Below are positions 35,482-43,260 of a stretch of 64,000 nucleotides of DNA, piece after piece. The position numbers and the translations under genes were made by a program. The DNA is from Bacteroidetes bacterium GWF2_35_48 (GTDB lineage Bacteria; Bacteroidota; Bacteroidia; Bacteroidales; GWF2-35-48). Within the stretch, counting starts at the first letter, position 1. Every line of letters starts with the position of its first letter. A model generated the notes under the pieces. That model saw nothing but the letters and a program-made list of their open reading frames with translations, searched no databases and was not told where the DNA came from. The DNA is taken from assembly GCA_001769125.1 (NCBI GenBank), contig MEOG01000046.1:45598-109597 (forward strand), given 5' to 3'.

Positions 35482-35997
35482 TTATAAAAGCAGCAATAAA
35501 ATTAACCAAACAGCAAAGCCTCCGCAGGTAGCTCCGACGTTTTGCCCTTTTGCTTTCTTTTTATAGCAGGTCATATAAGCAGGGTCGCCAAAAAATTCTT
35601 TGTTTTTAGACATCAGCACCGTATTTTTACCCGAATAAGGACTGGGACTTGCTACTGCTGCGCCAATGATACCAAAAATGCCTGTAAACAATCCCAGAGC
35701 AAAATGCGCCCCTTTTTTTCCATGGAACATTTCTGCATCTTGCCTGCCTTTTAGACACGCATCAGGGTCATTTGCGAGATCTGGCATTATTTGTAATCCT
35801 ACACCTTCACATAAAAAGTCTTGCTTTGCTTTAAATTCTGTAGTTCCCGTAAAAAAATTTTCTTCCTCCAAACATAAATTTTCAGAAGCAATTGCATTTT
35901 GATTTTTTGATTTGCAAGTATCTGCGGGGTTAGTTTCCGCAAACAAGAAATTCGTACTTAAAAAAAACATACTGAAATAAAAGAATAAATTTTTCAT
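35482..35997 (-). CDS. Exported membrane protein of unknown function
   Basis: The protein has 171 aa. Residues 1-20 are a signal peptide (MKNLFFYFSMFFLSTNFLFA). There is a Cys-containing region (about 25-80), a hydrophobic Gly/Ala segment at about 97-115 (FALGLFTGIFGIIGAAVASP), a polar loop with GDPAYMTCYKKKA, and a second hydrophobic stretch at the C-terminus (CGGFAVWLILLLLL). Short proteins with this order, including the xxPxYxxxYxxKAKxxK element before a final membrane segment, are common in Bacteroidota and uncharacterised. It is upstream of cas6 in the same direction with a 75 nt gap, and divergent from the WYL regulator. There is no evidence that it belongs to CRISPR-Cas. Confidence 0.75.
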   Translation of the reverse strand: MKNLFFYFSMFFLSTNFLFAETNPADTCKSKNQNAIASENLCLEEENFFTGTTEFKAKQDFLCEGVGLQIMPDLANDPDACLKGRQDAEMFHGKKGAHFALGLFTGIFGIIGAAVASPSPYSGKNTVLMSKNKEFFGDPAYMTCYKKKAKGQNVGATCGGFAVWLILLLLL

Positions 35998-36034
35998 AAT
36001 TTTTAAATTTTAGTTAAACAAAAGAAACATTATA

Positions 36035-36050
36035 TATTTGTACACAAATA
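36035..36050. promoter_or_regulatory. Candidate operator between the WYL gene and the cas6-side operon
   Basis: TATTTGTACACAAATA is a perfect palindrome (seven-bp arms around AC) centred in the 112 nt gap between the divergent genes at 35997 and 36110. Its place, overlapping where a minus-strand promoter should lie, and the adjacent WYL regulator make it a candidate binding site for that protein. Confidence 0.35.
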
Positions 36051-36109
36051 AATGTTTTGCAAAGATTATTTAAGCTACTGCAGTGAATCTGCACTAAAAA
36101 TAAAAAAAT

Positions 36110-37108
36110 ATGCCTCTTAACAAACACGCGGGTTTAAGGTACCGTATATTAGATTCCTGTCTTTGTAACGGAAAAAAATGGGAGCGAAAAAATTTAATTC
36201 AGAAAATTGATGAAGTGCTCATTAAGGAATATGGCGCTATAGAAGGTGTAAGCTTACGTACTTTCTATGAAGACATAAAACTAATGCGCAGCCCTTCTCC
36301 GGCAGGTTTTGATGCTCCTATTGAATGTAAAAATGGTTGCTATTTTTATAACGATCCTAAATATTCAATTTTTTTAAAACCCTTATCGGAAAGAGATATT
36401 GAAAGTATCAAAAAGGCTATCAACATACTTTCACAATTTAAAAATTTACCGATTTTCGAAAACCTTGAGGAGATACTTCTCAAAATTGAAGGAAAAATAA
36501 ATTTGCACCCTTATGATGATACGTTTATTGATTTTGGATTTAATGAAAATGTAAAAGGATTGCAGTTTATAAAACCTTTTTATAATACAATAATACAAAA
36601 AAAGACAATAAATGTAACCTATAAGCCTTTTGACGCAGAAAAGGCAGAAAAAATAATTATCTCACCCTACTTTTTACGTAATTATAATCAGCGTTGGTTT
36701 TTAATTGGCTTGAATCATGAAGTTAATAAATACTGGGTGCTGGGTCTTGACAGAATAGTTTCTTTTGATGTGATAAATAGAAAACATATACCACACAATG
36801 AAGATATTAATTTGCATTTTTCTAATATTATTGGCGTAACTGTACCCGAGAAGAAAAAAACAGTTAATGTTGTTTTAAAATTTAAAACGAAAAGAGCAGC
36901 TTATGTAATGACAAAACCAGTACATGCAACTCAAAAAATATTGGAGCGAAATGAAAAATTCACTTCCATCTCATTAAAAATTATACCCAATAAAGAATTA
37001 ATGGCTCTATTGCTTTCGTTTGCCGGTGATATTGAAATTATAAAACCGGTAAGTTTGCGTAAGCATTATTTTGCATTGTTGAAAAAAGCGTTGAAAGCCG
37101 GAACATAA
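36110..37108 (+). CDS. WYL-domain transcriptional regulator
   Basis: The protein has 332 aa. The N-terminal 85 residues form a winged-helix-like DNA-binding region (MPLNKHAGLRYRILDSCLCN, SLRTFYEDIKLMR). The WYL domain lies at about 155-240, with INVTYKPFDAEKAEKIIISP, the signature stretch NQRWFLIGLNHEVNKYWVLG and LDRIVSFDV. A WCX-like C-terminal domain follows (VVLKFKTKRAAYVMTKPVHA). WYL regulators sense nucleotide or nucleic-acid ligands and are often found next to CRISPR-Cas and other defence genes. It is divergent from the operon with the 171-aa protein, cas6 and yhcG, so that operon is its most likely target. Confidence 0.88.
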   Translation: MPLNKHAGLRYRILDSCLCNGKKWERKNLIQKIDEVLIKEYGAIEGVSLRTFYEDIKLMRSPSPAGFDAPIECKNGCYFYNDPKYSIFLKPLSERDIESIKKAINILSQFKNLPIFENLEEILLKIEGKINLHPYDDTFIDFGFNENVKGLQFIKPFYNTIIQKKTINVTYKPFDAEKAEKIIISPYFLRNYNQRWFLIGLNHEVNKYWVLGLDRIVSFDVINRKHIPHNEDINLHFSNIIGVTVPEKKKTVNVVLKFKTKRAAYVMTKPVHATQKILERNEKFTSISLKIIPNKELMALLLSFAGDIEIIKPVSLRKHYFALLKKALKAGT

Positions 37109-37195
37109 TTCATCCTATGTTTAAAATCATTTTTTAATCATTCTTTAATATTCATTTTTGCTTCCTGAAATTTATTTAATCGTAAATCATAAGTC

Positions 37196-38530
37196 ATGAA
37201 AAATATATTAATTCTCGGAGCGGGCTTGTCTGCATCAACAATGATTAAATATCTGTTAGACCATTCTACAGAGTATAACTGGAAAATAACCGTAGGCGAT
37301 GTAAGTGCAGAAACGGCTCAGAAAAAAGTTGCCGGTCATCCGAATGGTACTGCTATAAAATTTGACATAAAAGATGAATCTTTAAAAACCGAACAAATAA
37401 AAAAAGCAGATGTTGTAATTTCGTTTCTACCGGCATTTATGCATCCGATTGTTGCTAAAACCTGTGTTGAATTGGGTAAGCACATGGTTACAGCTTCGTA
37501 TGTTTCAAAAGAAATGAAAGCGCTAGATGCAGAAGCTAAACAAAAAGGTGTTGCCTTGTTAAATGAATTAGGCGTTGACCCGGGAATTGACCACATGTCT
37601 GCGATGCAGGTAATACATAAAATCAAAGCCATGGGCGGAAAAATGATTGGTTTTATGTCAAACACAGGCGGTCTTGTTGCGCCAGAATACGATAATAATC
37701 CATGGAATTATAAATTTACCTGGAATCCCCGAAATGTAGTACTTGCAGGGCAGTCTGTTGCTCAATACAAAGAACAAGGGCAATACAAATTTATTCCATA
37801 TCACAAATTATTTACCCGCGCAACAAAATTCAGCGTACTGCATCTTGGCGAATTTGAAATGTATCCGAACCGCGACTCATTAAGCTACAGAGAAATTTAT
37901 GGACTGGAAGATATTCCGTCAATTCTTCGCGGAACTTTCCGGCGTCCCGGATATTGCAATGCATGGAATGTATTTGTGCAACTCGGCGCAACAGATGACT
38001 CTTATGTGATGGAGGGCTCAGAAAATATGACCTATCGCGATTATATAAACAGCTTTCTTGCTTTCGACCAAAAACTTTCTGTTGAAGAAAAGCTTTGTAA
38101 ATATACAGGAATTACGCCTGATTCAGATGTTTTCAAAAGGATTAAATGGCTGGGTGTTTTTGAAAATACTAAAGTTGGAATGAAAGATGCTACTCCTGCT
38201 CAGATACTTCAAAAAATTCTTGAAGCAAAACTCTCTCTATGCTCTGAAGACAAAGACCTGATTGTTATGCAGCATGTTTTTGATTTTGAATTAAACGGAA
38301 AGAAAAAACGAATTAAATCTTCTTTAATTTGTACAGGTATAGATACTGTTCATACGGCTATGTCTATAACTGTAGGAACGCCGGTTGCCATTGCCACAAA
38401 AATGCTGCTAACAGGTCAGATAAATTTAACAGGCGTGCATGTTCCTGTAATTCCTGAACTTTATAATCCTATTTTAAAAGAATTAGAAGAACACGGTATT
38501 AAATTTATTGAAGAAGAAGAAGAATTGTAA
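37196..38530 (+). CDS. Saccharopine dehydrogenase family oxidoreductase
   Basis: The protein has 444 aa. It starts with a Rossmann NAD(P)-binding motif (ILILGAGLSASTMIKYLL), followed by KADVVISFLPAFMHPIVAK and the family signature NELGVDPGIDHMSAMQVI. The C-terminal domain shows GFMSNTGGLVAPEYDNNPWN and FRRPGYCNAW. This matches the saccharopine reductase-like (L-glutamate-forming) group. Whether it works in lysine metabolism or on another substrate cannot be decided from the window, since no lysine genes are near. It is convergent with the CvfB-like gene and ends at a strong hairpin. Confidence 0.9.
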   Translation: MKNILILGAGLSASTMIKYLLDHSTEYNWKITVGDVSAETAQKKVAGHPNGTAIKFDIKDESLKTEQIKKADVVISFLPAFMHPIVAKTCVELGKHMVTASYVSKEMKALDAEAKQKGVALLNELGVDPGIDHMSAMQVIHKIKAMGGKMIGFMSNTGGLVAPEYDNNPWNYKFTWNPRNVVLAGQSVAQYKEQGQYKFIPYHKLFTRATKFSVLHLGEFEMYPNRDSLSYREIYGLEDIPSILRGTFRRPGYCNAWNVFVQLGATDDSYVMEGSENMTYRDYINSFLAFDQKLSVEEKLCKYTGITPDSDVFKRIKWLGVFENTKVGMKDATPAQILQKILEAKLSLCSEDKDLIVMQHVFDFELNGKKKRIKSSLICTGIDTVHTAMSITVGTPVAIATKMLLTGQINLTGVHVPVIPELYNPILKELEEHGIKFIEEEEEL

Positions 38531-38548
38531 TTTTTTTAATAAAACAAT

Positions 38549-38600
38549 AAAGACCTGTTAGGTCTCTGCACGCCGGCAGGGGGAGACCTAACAAGTCTTT
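38549..38600. terminator. Bidirectional hairpin between convergent genes
   Basis: Arms AAAGACCTGTTAGGTCT at 38549-38565 and AGACCTAACAAGTCTTT at 38584-38600 pair over 17 bp with one G-T type mismatch, around an 18 nt GC-rich loop. A T-run follows on the plus strand and an A/T stretch precedes it, so it can terminate the gene at 37196 and probably the minus-strand gene at 38623. The GACCTGTTAGGTCT motif looks like a dispersed repeat reused as a terminator. Confidence 0.75.
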
Positions 38601-38622
38601 TATATAAAATATAATTAAAAAA

Positions 38623-39456
38623 TTACTTCCCCAACCTGATGCCTTTATCGTTCAAATCTATTAGTTTTTTCTTATAAAGGGCACCAATCGCTTTTTTAAA
38701 AGTTTTTTTACTTACACCAAAAAGTTCGTATATTTTTCCTGCTTCTGTTTTATCTGAAACTTCCAAAAACCCATTATTTTCAGCGATTTTTTTTAAAATA
38801 ACATCTGTAAGAGAATCAATTTTTTCAAACCCTGGTTTTTGAAGCGCGAGGTCAATTTTTTTGTCTTCTCGTATTTTGTTGATATACCCTTTTATTTTCT
38901 GCCCAGGACGCAGCTCCTGAAATACTTCATTTTTATATAAAACGCCCAGATGTTCGGTGTTTATTATTGCTTTATAACCAAGATCGGTTTTGTGGTAAAT
39001 CAACAAATCAACTTCCTGTCCTACGCTGTATTCTGGCGGAACATCGAGAAGAAATTGCTCGAGTTTTGCAGAAGCAGCGATACGGTTCGTATCTTCATCC
39101 AGATATAAATACACAAGATAAAACCTCCCCACCTCCATTTTTTGTTTTTGTTCTCTGAAAGGCACAAATAAATCTTTGGGCAAACCCCATTTAAGAAATG
39201 CACCTATAGCCGATACTGAAACAACTTCGAGATACGCAAATTCTCCTACTTTGGCAAAAGGGGTCAATGTTGTAGCAATAATCCGGTCTTCGGAATCAAG
39301 ATAAATAAAACAGTCTATTTCATCTTCAGGATTGCAATTTTCAGGCACGTACTGTTTAGGCATGAGAATCTCACCATGGGAATCTCCATCTAAATAAATA
39401 CCAAAATCGAGTTTTTTTACAACACGTAGTTTATTGAATTGTCCTATTTTTGCCAT
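38623..39456 (-). CDS. CvfB-like S1 RNA-binding protein
   Basis: The protein has 277 aa, close to the size of CvfB/YitL. It begins MAKIGQFNKLRVVKKLDFGI, the typical first S1-like module, and has further S1-like beta modules at about 65-135 (AKVGEFAYLEVVSVSAIGAF, with KWGLPKDLFVPFREQ) and 145-205 (GQEVDLLIYHKTDLGYKAII). The C-terminal 60 residues are a winged helix (FGVSKKTFKKAIGALYKKKL). CvfB in Staphylococcus aureus affects virulence gene expression; the function in Bacteroidota is not known. It stands alone and is convergent with the gene at 37196. Confidence 0.88.
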   Translation of the reverse strand: MAKIGQFNKLRVVKKLDFGIYLDGDSHGEILMPKQYVPENCNPEDEIDCFIYLDSEDRIIATTLTPFAKVGEFAYLEVVSVSAIGAFLKWGLPKDLFVPFREQKQKMEVGRFYLVYLYLDEDTNRIAASAKLEQFLLDVPPEYSVGQEVDLLIYHKTDLGYKAIINTEHLGVLYKNEVFQELRPGQKIKGYINKIREDKKIDLALQKPGFEKIDSLTDVILKKIAENNGFLEVSDKTEAGKIYELFGVSKKTFKKAIGALYKKKLIDLNDKGIRLGK

Positions 39457-39590
39457 TTTTTAGAAAATTTATTTTCCCAAAAGTAATGAATCTTAATGAA
39501 TTTCTATTTCTTCTGATGATTTTGTTAAGAATCCTATTTTATCAGAAAAAAAATTAATTTTGAAATCTTATTAACGGATGCTACGCAAAT

Positions 39591-39698
39591 TGTGGGAATG
39601 GAAGTCAGAAGTCGGAAGTCAGAAGTCGGAAGTAGCTTCGTGCTTCGTGCTTCCGACTTCGGTCTTCCGACTGATAAATAAAAAAACATTTTGCGTAA
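39591..39698. repeat. Palindromic intergenic repeat, GAAGTC-type family, best copy
   Basis: The ends are CTACGCAAATTGT at 39591-39603 and ACATTTTGCGTAA at 39686-39698, an inverted pair. The core is GGAAGTCAGAAGTCGGAAGT repeated on one strand, then GCTTCGTGCTTCCGACTTCG as its inverse. It is the cleanest of three copies (others at 261-449 and 30254-30373) and lies just before wecB. Confidence 0.75.
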
Positions 39699-39722
39699 CA
39701 TTATTCAATAAAAAATAAACAC

Positions 39723-40784
39723 ATGAAACTGATAACCATTATTGGCGCACGTCCTCAATTTATTAAAGCTGCAACTGTTTCGAGAATAATCGCTGCTACA
39801 GATGGAATAGAAGAAATTATTGTGCATACCGGGCAGCATTATGATGCGAACATGTCGGAGATTTTTTTTGAAGAGCTGAATATTCCAAAACCAAAATATA
39901 ATCTTGAAGTCGGTTCTGGTCAGCATGGAGCGCAGACAGGAGCAATGCTGATAAAAATCGAAGAAGTGCTTCTGAAAGAAAAACCAGATGCTGTACTTAT
40001 ATACGGAGACACCAATTCTACATTAGCAGGAGCCTTTGCTGCCGTTAAACTGCACATTCCCATCGCGCATGTTGAAGCCGGTTTACGAAGTTTTAACCGC
40101 AGAATGCCGGAAGAAATAAACCGTATTGCTGCAGATAGTATTTCAGACATCCTCTTTGCTCCTACACAAACAGCGATAAACAATCTGAAAAATGAAGGTC
40201 TCGAAAAACAAACCGTTTATTCCGGAGACGTAATGTATGACTCTGTTTTATATTATAAAAAAATGATTCTTGCAAATCAGGAACATTACAAAACAAATAT
40301 TCCAAACTCACCTTATTTCCTTGCAACGATACACCGCGCAGAAAATACCGATAACCCAGAAAATCTGAAAAAAATTTTTGCTGCTTTTGGTAAAACCGAT
40401 AAACCAATTCTTCTGCCCATTCACCCAAGGACCAAAAAAATAATAACAGATAAATTTGAATTGCCATCCAATGTTTCAATTATTAATCCGGTGGGTTATC
40501 TTGAGATGCTAAGTTTGGTAATACATTCCGATAAAGTACTTACTGATTCCGGAGGTTTGCAAAAAGAAGCTTTTTTCCTTGACAAACCCTGTATTACCAT
40601 GCGTGAGGAGACGGAATGGGTGGAAACACTCGAAAATGGCTGGAATTGCATTGCAGGAGCAGACACAGAAAAGATTCTTGCAGGAATAAATACTCCCGAT
40701 CCTGTTATAGAAAGAGGGAATCATTTCGGAGACGGAAAAGCTGCGGAGAAAATTGTTGCGTTAATAAAAGAAAAATACAAATAG
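39723..40784 (+). CDS. wecB: UDP-N-acetylglucosamine 2-epimerase (non-hydrolysing)
   Basis: The protein has 353 aa, normal for the family, and interconverts UDP-GlcNAc and UDP-ManNAc for surface polysaccharide synthesis in the cytoplasm. Visible motifs are IIGARPQFIKAATVSR and HTGQHYDANMSEIFFEEL, then Asp96 in YGDTNSTLAG, Glu118 in HVEAGLRSF, Glu130/131 in MPEEINRIAAD and His204 in TIHRAENTD, which correspond to the catalytic residues of Escherichia coli WecB. The C-terminal UDP-binding segment is LTDSGGLQKEAFFLDKPCIT. No other polysaccharide genes are adjacent. Confidence 0.95.
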   Translation: MKLITIIGARPQFIKAATVSRIIAATDGIEEIIVHTGQHYDANMSEIFFEELNIPKPKYNLEVGSGQHGAQTGAMLIKIEEVLLKEKPDAVLIYGDTNSTLAGAFAAVKLHIPIAHVEAGLRSFNRRMPEEINRIAADSISDILFAPTQTAINNLKNEGLEKQTVYSGDVMYDSVLYYKKMILANQEHYKTNIPNSPYFLATIHRAENTDNPENLKKIFAAFGKTDKPILLPIHPRTKKIITDKFELPSNVSIINPVGYLEMLSLVIHSDKVLTDSGGLQKEAFFLDKPCITMREETEWVETLENGWNCIAGADTEKILAGINTPDPVIERGNHFGDGKAAEKIVALIKEKYK

Positions 40785-40804
40785 AAAGTTGGTAATATTG
40801 TTGC

Positions 40805-40848
40805 AGGTTTCACGGTGGTTTCGACTCCGCTCAACCACCGTGAAACCT
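40805..40848. terminator. Bidirectional hairpin between wecB and pheS
   Basis: AGGTTTCACGGTGGTT at 40805-40820 and its exact reverse complement at 40833-40848 form a perfect 16-bp stem with a 12-nt loop (TCGACTCCGCTC). It lies between convergent genes, and its right arm overlaps the pheS stop codon. There is no T-run. The sequence TTTCGACTCCGCTCAACC is, as I recall, a widespread palindromic repeat in Bacteroidota genomes. Confidence 0.7.
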
Positions 40849-41863
40849 AGAACGCTGCTTTAAACTGATTCAAAAAACGCACATCATTTTCAAAATACAT
40901 ACGAATATCTTTGATGTCGAATTTTAACATGGCAATTCTTTCGATACCCATTCCAAAGGCAAAACCTGTATATTTTTTACTATCAATACCGCAAGCATCC
41001 AAAACATTCGGGTCTACCATTCCACAACCTAAAATTTCGAGCCAGCCTGTGTATTTACACAAATTACATCCCTTGCCATTACAATTGCATGAAATATCCA
41101 TTTCTGCTGAAGGTTCGGTAAAAGGGAAAAACGAAGGACGCAGGCGGATTTTAGTTTTCTCGCCAAACATTTCTTTCGCAAAATACATTAAGGTTTGTTT
41201 CAGGTCGGCAAATGAAACATTTTCGGCAATATAGAGCCCTTCCACCTGATGGAAGATACAATGAGAACGTGCAGAAATAGCTTCATTGCGAAAAACTCTT
41301 CCCGGCATGATTATACGAATCGGGGGTTGCTGTTTCTCCATCACTCTGATTTGAACAGAAGATGTATGTGTGCGAAGGAGATAATCCGGATTTTTTTCAA
41401 TAAAAAAAGTGTCCTGCATATCCCGCGCAGGATGTTCAGGTGGAAAATTCAATGCGGAAAAAACATGCCAGTCGTCTTCAATTTCAGGTCCCTCTGATAC
41501 TGTAAATCCAAGCCTTGCAAAAATCTGAACAATTTCATTTCGTATTAACGAAATCGGATGCCTGCTCCCTATTGCAAAGGATTCGCCGGGCAAACTTAAA
41601 TCCAAACCTGAAGAGGTATCAGAAGAATCCTCTAATGAAGTCTTCATTTGCTGAATTTTATCCTGAGCTAATGTTTTAAGTTCGTTTAACTTTTGTCCGA
41701 ACTCTTTTTTTAATGCAGGCTCTATGGTTTTAAATTCATCGAATAACAAAGTTATTGTCCCTTTTTTCCCAAGCATTCTTACCCGGAATTGTTCTATTTC
41801 TTCAGCGGAGGTTGAAATAAAATTATTTGTTTCAGCCAGTAATTCATTTATTTTTTCAAGCAT
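40847..41863 (-). CDS. pheS: Phenylalanine-tRNA ligase alpha subunit
   Basis: The protein has 338 aa, normal for bacterial PheS. Residues 1-85 are the N-terminal helical coiled coil that contacts tRNA. The class II core has motif 2 (RVFRNEAISARSHCIFHQVE) and motif 3 (GFAFGMGIERIAMLKFD). The segment ISCNCNGKGCNLCKYTGWLE contains four cysteines, as is common in this family. PheS forms a tetramer with PheT, whose gene is not in this window, so the two subunits are encoded apart. The TAG stop lies inside the hairpin at 40805-40848. Confidence 0.97.
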   Translation of the reverse strand: MLEKINELLAETNNFISTSAEEIEQFRVRMLGKKGTITLLFDEFKTIEPALKKEFGQKLNELKTLAQDKIQQMKTSLEDSSDTSSGLDLSLPGESFAIGSRHPISLIRNEIVQIFARLGFTVSEGPEIEDDWHVFSALNFPPEHPARDMQDTFFIEKNPDYLLRTHTSSVQIRVMEKQQPPIRIIMPGRVFRNEAISARSHCIFHQVEGLYIAENVSFADLKQTLMYFAKEMFGEKTKIRLRPSFFPFTEPSAEMDISCNCNGKGCNLCKYTGWLEILGCGMVDPNVLDACGIDSKKYTGFAFGMGIERIAMLKFDIKDIRMYFENDVRFLNQFKAAF

Positions 41864-41998
41864 TCTGGTAACTTTTTATTTACTGTATTTTTAGTCCGAT
41901 TTTATCTCTATTTTATAAATATCGTTGTTTAATATTTTAAAAATATTTATTATTGTAAGTTGAATTGCAAAATTATAAAAATCTTAAAATAAACATCT

Positions 41999-42385
41999 AT
42001 GAAAACGAAGAAGGTCGTAATTTTCTTTTTTGCATCATTATTATTCGTATCGGGCATTCAATTATTTTCGTGTAAACGCCCTGCTCCTCCAAAAGCTGTT
42101 ATTACTGTAGTGGATGAAAATAATGTTCCTGTTGAAGGTGCTACTGTTATTGTCAGAGCGGACAACGGAAGGGTTATTTACCTGAAAAACGGAATGGTTT
42201 TACAGGATACAGCAAAAACAGATGCAAACGGACAAGTTTCTTATGAATTTATGTACGAGGCTATTTACAATGTAAAAGTGTCTGTTCTCAAAACTTCAAA
42301 TGCCGGTGTAGATAGATTTGGTACAGGAGTTCTTATTCTTAAAGAAGATAAAACGTATGAAGCAAAAGTAAAAATAAGACCCTGA
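41999..42385 (+). CDS. Lipoprotein with an Ig-like (carboxypeptidase regulatory-like) domain, copy 1
   Basis: The protein has 128 aa. The signal (FFFASLLFVSGIQLFSC) ends in a lipobox with Cys25 as the lipidated residue, followed by KRPAPPKA. The rest is one small beta-sandwich with the pattern TVVDENNVPVEGATVIVRAD and TAKTDANGQVSYEFMYEAIY, typical of carboxypeptidase regulatory-like or Big-type domains in Bacteroidota surface lipoproteins. The specific role is unknown. It is divergent from pheS and is followed by a near-identical copy. Confidence 0.82.
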   Translation: MKTKKVVIFFFASLLFVSGIQLFSCKRPAPPKAVITVVDENNVPVEGATVIVRADNGRVIYLKNGMVLQDTAKTDANGQVSYEFMYEAIYNVKVSVLKTSNAGVDRFGTGVLILKEDKTYEAKVKIRP

Positions 42386-42594
42386 TTTTTTCAATAAACA
42401 TAATACTTTATAACCCCTAAGAACATAAATTTGCTTCTTTCGGTAATTCTTTTTTTTCAAGTATTCTTATAATTTTTATGGGCTATTTTAGTCCAATTTT
42501 ATCTTTATTTAAAAATTTCTTTGATTATTAATTTTAAATTCTCTAATATTGTAAGTTGAATTACAATAATATTAAAATCTAAAAATAAACATCT

Positions 42595-42981
42595 ATGAAA
42601 ACGAAGAAGTTCCTAATTTTCTTTTTTGCTTCATTAATGTTCGTAGCGGGCATTCAGTTATTTTCATGTAAGCGTCCTGCCCCTCCAAAAGCTGTTGTTA
42701 CAGTTGTGGATGAAGAAAATCTTCCGGTTGAAGGAGCTACCGTTATTGTCAGAGCTGATAGCGGAAGAGTTATTTACCTCAAAAGCGGAATGGTTTTACA
42801 GGATACAGCAAAAACAGATGCAAACGGACAAATTTCTTATGAATTTATGTACGAGGCAATATATAATGTAAAAGCCACAAAATTAAAAACATCAAATGCC
42901 GGAGTTGACCGCTCTGGTACCGGGGTTTTAATCTTAAAAGAAGATGAAACGTATGAAGAAAAAGTAAAAATAAGACCCTGA
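42595..42981 (+). CDS. Lipoprotein with an Ig-like domain, copy 2
   Basis: The protein has 128 aa and is a close paralogue of the preceding gene: the same lipobox (GIQLFSC), the same EGATVIVRAD and TDANGQISYEFMYEAIYNVK core. The changes cluster in the signal peptide and near residues 94-96 (ATK in place of VSV). Both copies have kept open frames, the lipobox and all core residues, which suggests both are functional. A terminator follows at 43000-43036. Confidence 0.82.
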   Translation: MKTKKFLIFFFASLMFVAGIQLFSCKRPAPPKAVVTVVDEENLPVEGATVIVRADSGRVIYLKSGMVLQDTAKTDANGQISYEFMYEAIYNVKATKLKTSNAGVDRSGTGVLILKEDETYEEKVKIRP

Positions 42982-42999
42982 TATTTTTAAAATATTTTT

Positions 43000-43036
43000 A
43001 AAAGGCTGTTTCTTAAGTGAGTCAGCCTTTTTTTTG
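43000..43036 (+). terminator. Intrinsic terminator after the lipoprotein pair
   Basis: AAAAGGCTG at 43000-43008 pairs with CAGCCTTTT at 43023-43031 around a 14-nt loop and is followed by a run of T to 43035. This is a standard Rho-independent terminator 18 nt after the stop codon. Confidence 0.85.
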
Positions 43037-43197
43037 TTAATTATATTTTATTCTATTCAACAGATTATACCTCTTTAGTCTTCATTTTTTTTATTTCATC
43101 AACAAAAATTAAACTTTCATCAAAATTATTATAAAAAAAACTATTATTTAATAGGTAAGGTCTGAAATACGCTAAATCAGGGCTATTTCAGATATTT

Positions 43198-43229
43198 TTT
43201 GTATTTTACTAATTCGTAAATTATATTTA
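43198..43229 (+). promoter_or_regulatory. Candidate promoter of the 20-kb surface operon
   Basis: TTTG at 43198-43201 and TATATTTA at 43222-43229 fit the Bacteroidota -33 (TTTG) and -7 (TAnnTTTG) elements, with a 20 nt spacer and one mismatch at the last base. The start codon is 31 nt downstream of the -7 element. The 279 nt gap 42982-43260 otherwise holds only the terminator. Confidence 0.4.
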
Positions 43230-43260
43230 TATTAGCCTTTTATTTTAAATTAAAAATTCA

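Larger units (their letters stand above)
41890..42981 (+). repeat. Tandem duplication of a lipoprotein gene with its upstream region
   Basis: Two copies lie 596 nt apart. The coding parts (41999-42385 and 42595-42981) are both 128 codons and the proteins differ at about 16 positions by hand alignment. The leaders also match: a TTTTAGTCC(G/A)ATTTTATCT block, TATTGTAAGTTGAATT, and AATAAACATCTATG at each start. The promoter region was thus duplicated with the gene. Confidence 0.85.

Noticed and set aside
31140..37110. Search for an insertion sequence or integrase that would explain the accessory island
   Set aside because: No transposase or integrase frame is seen in the island; only hairpin elements without coding capacity.
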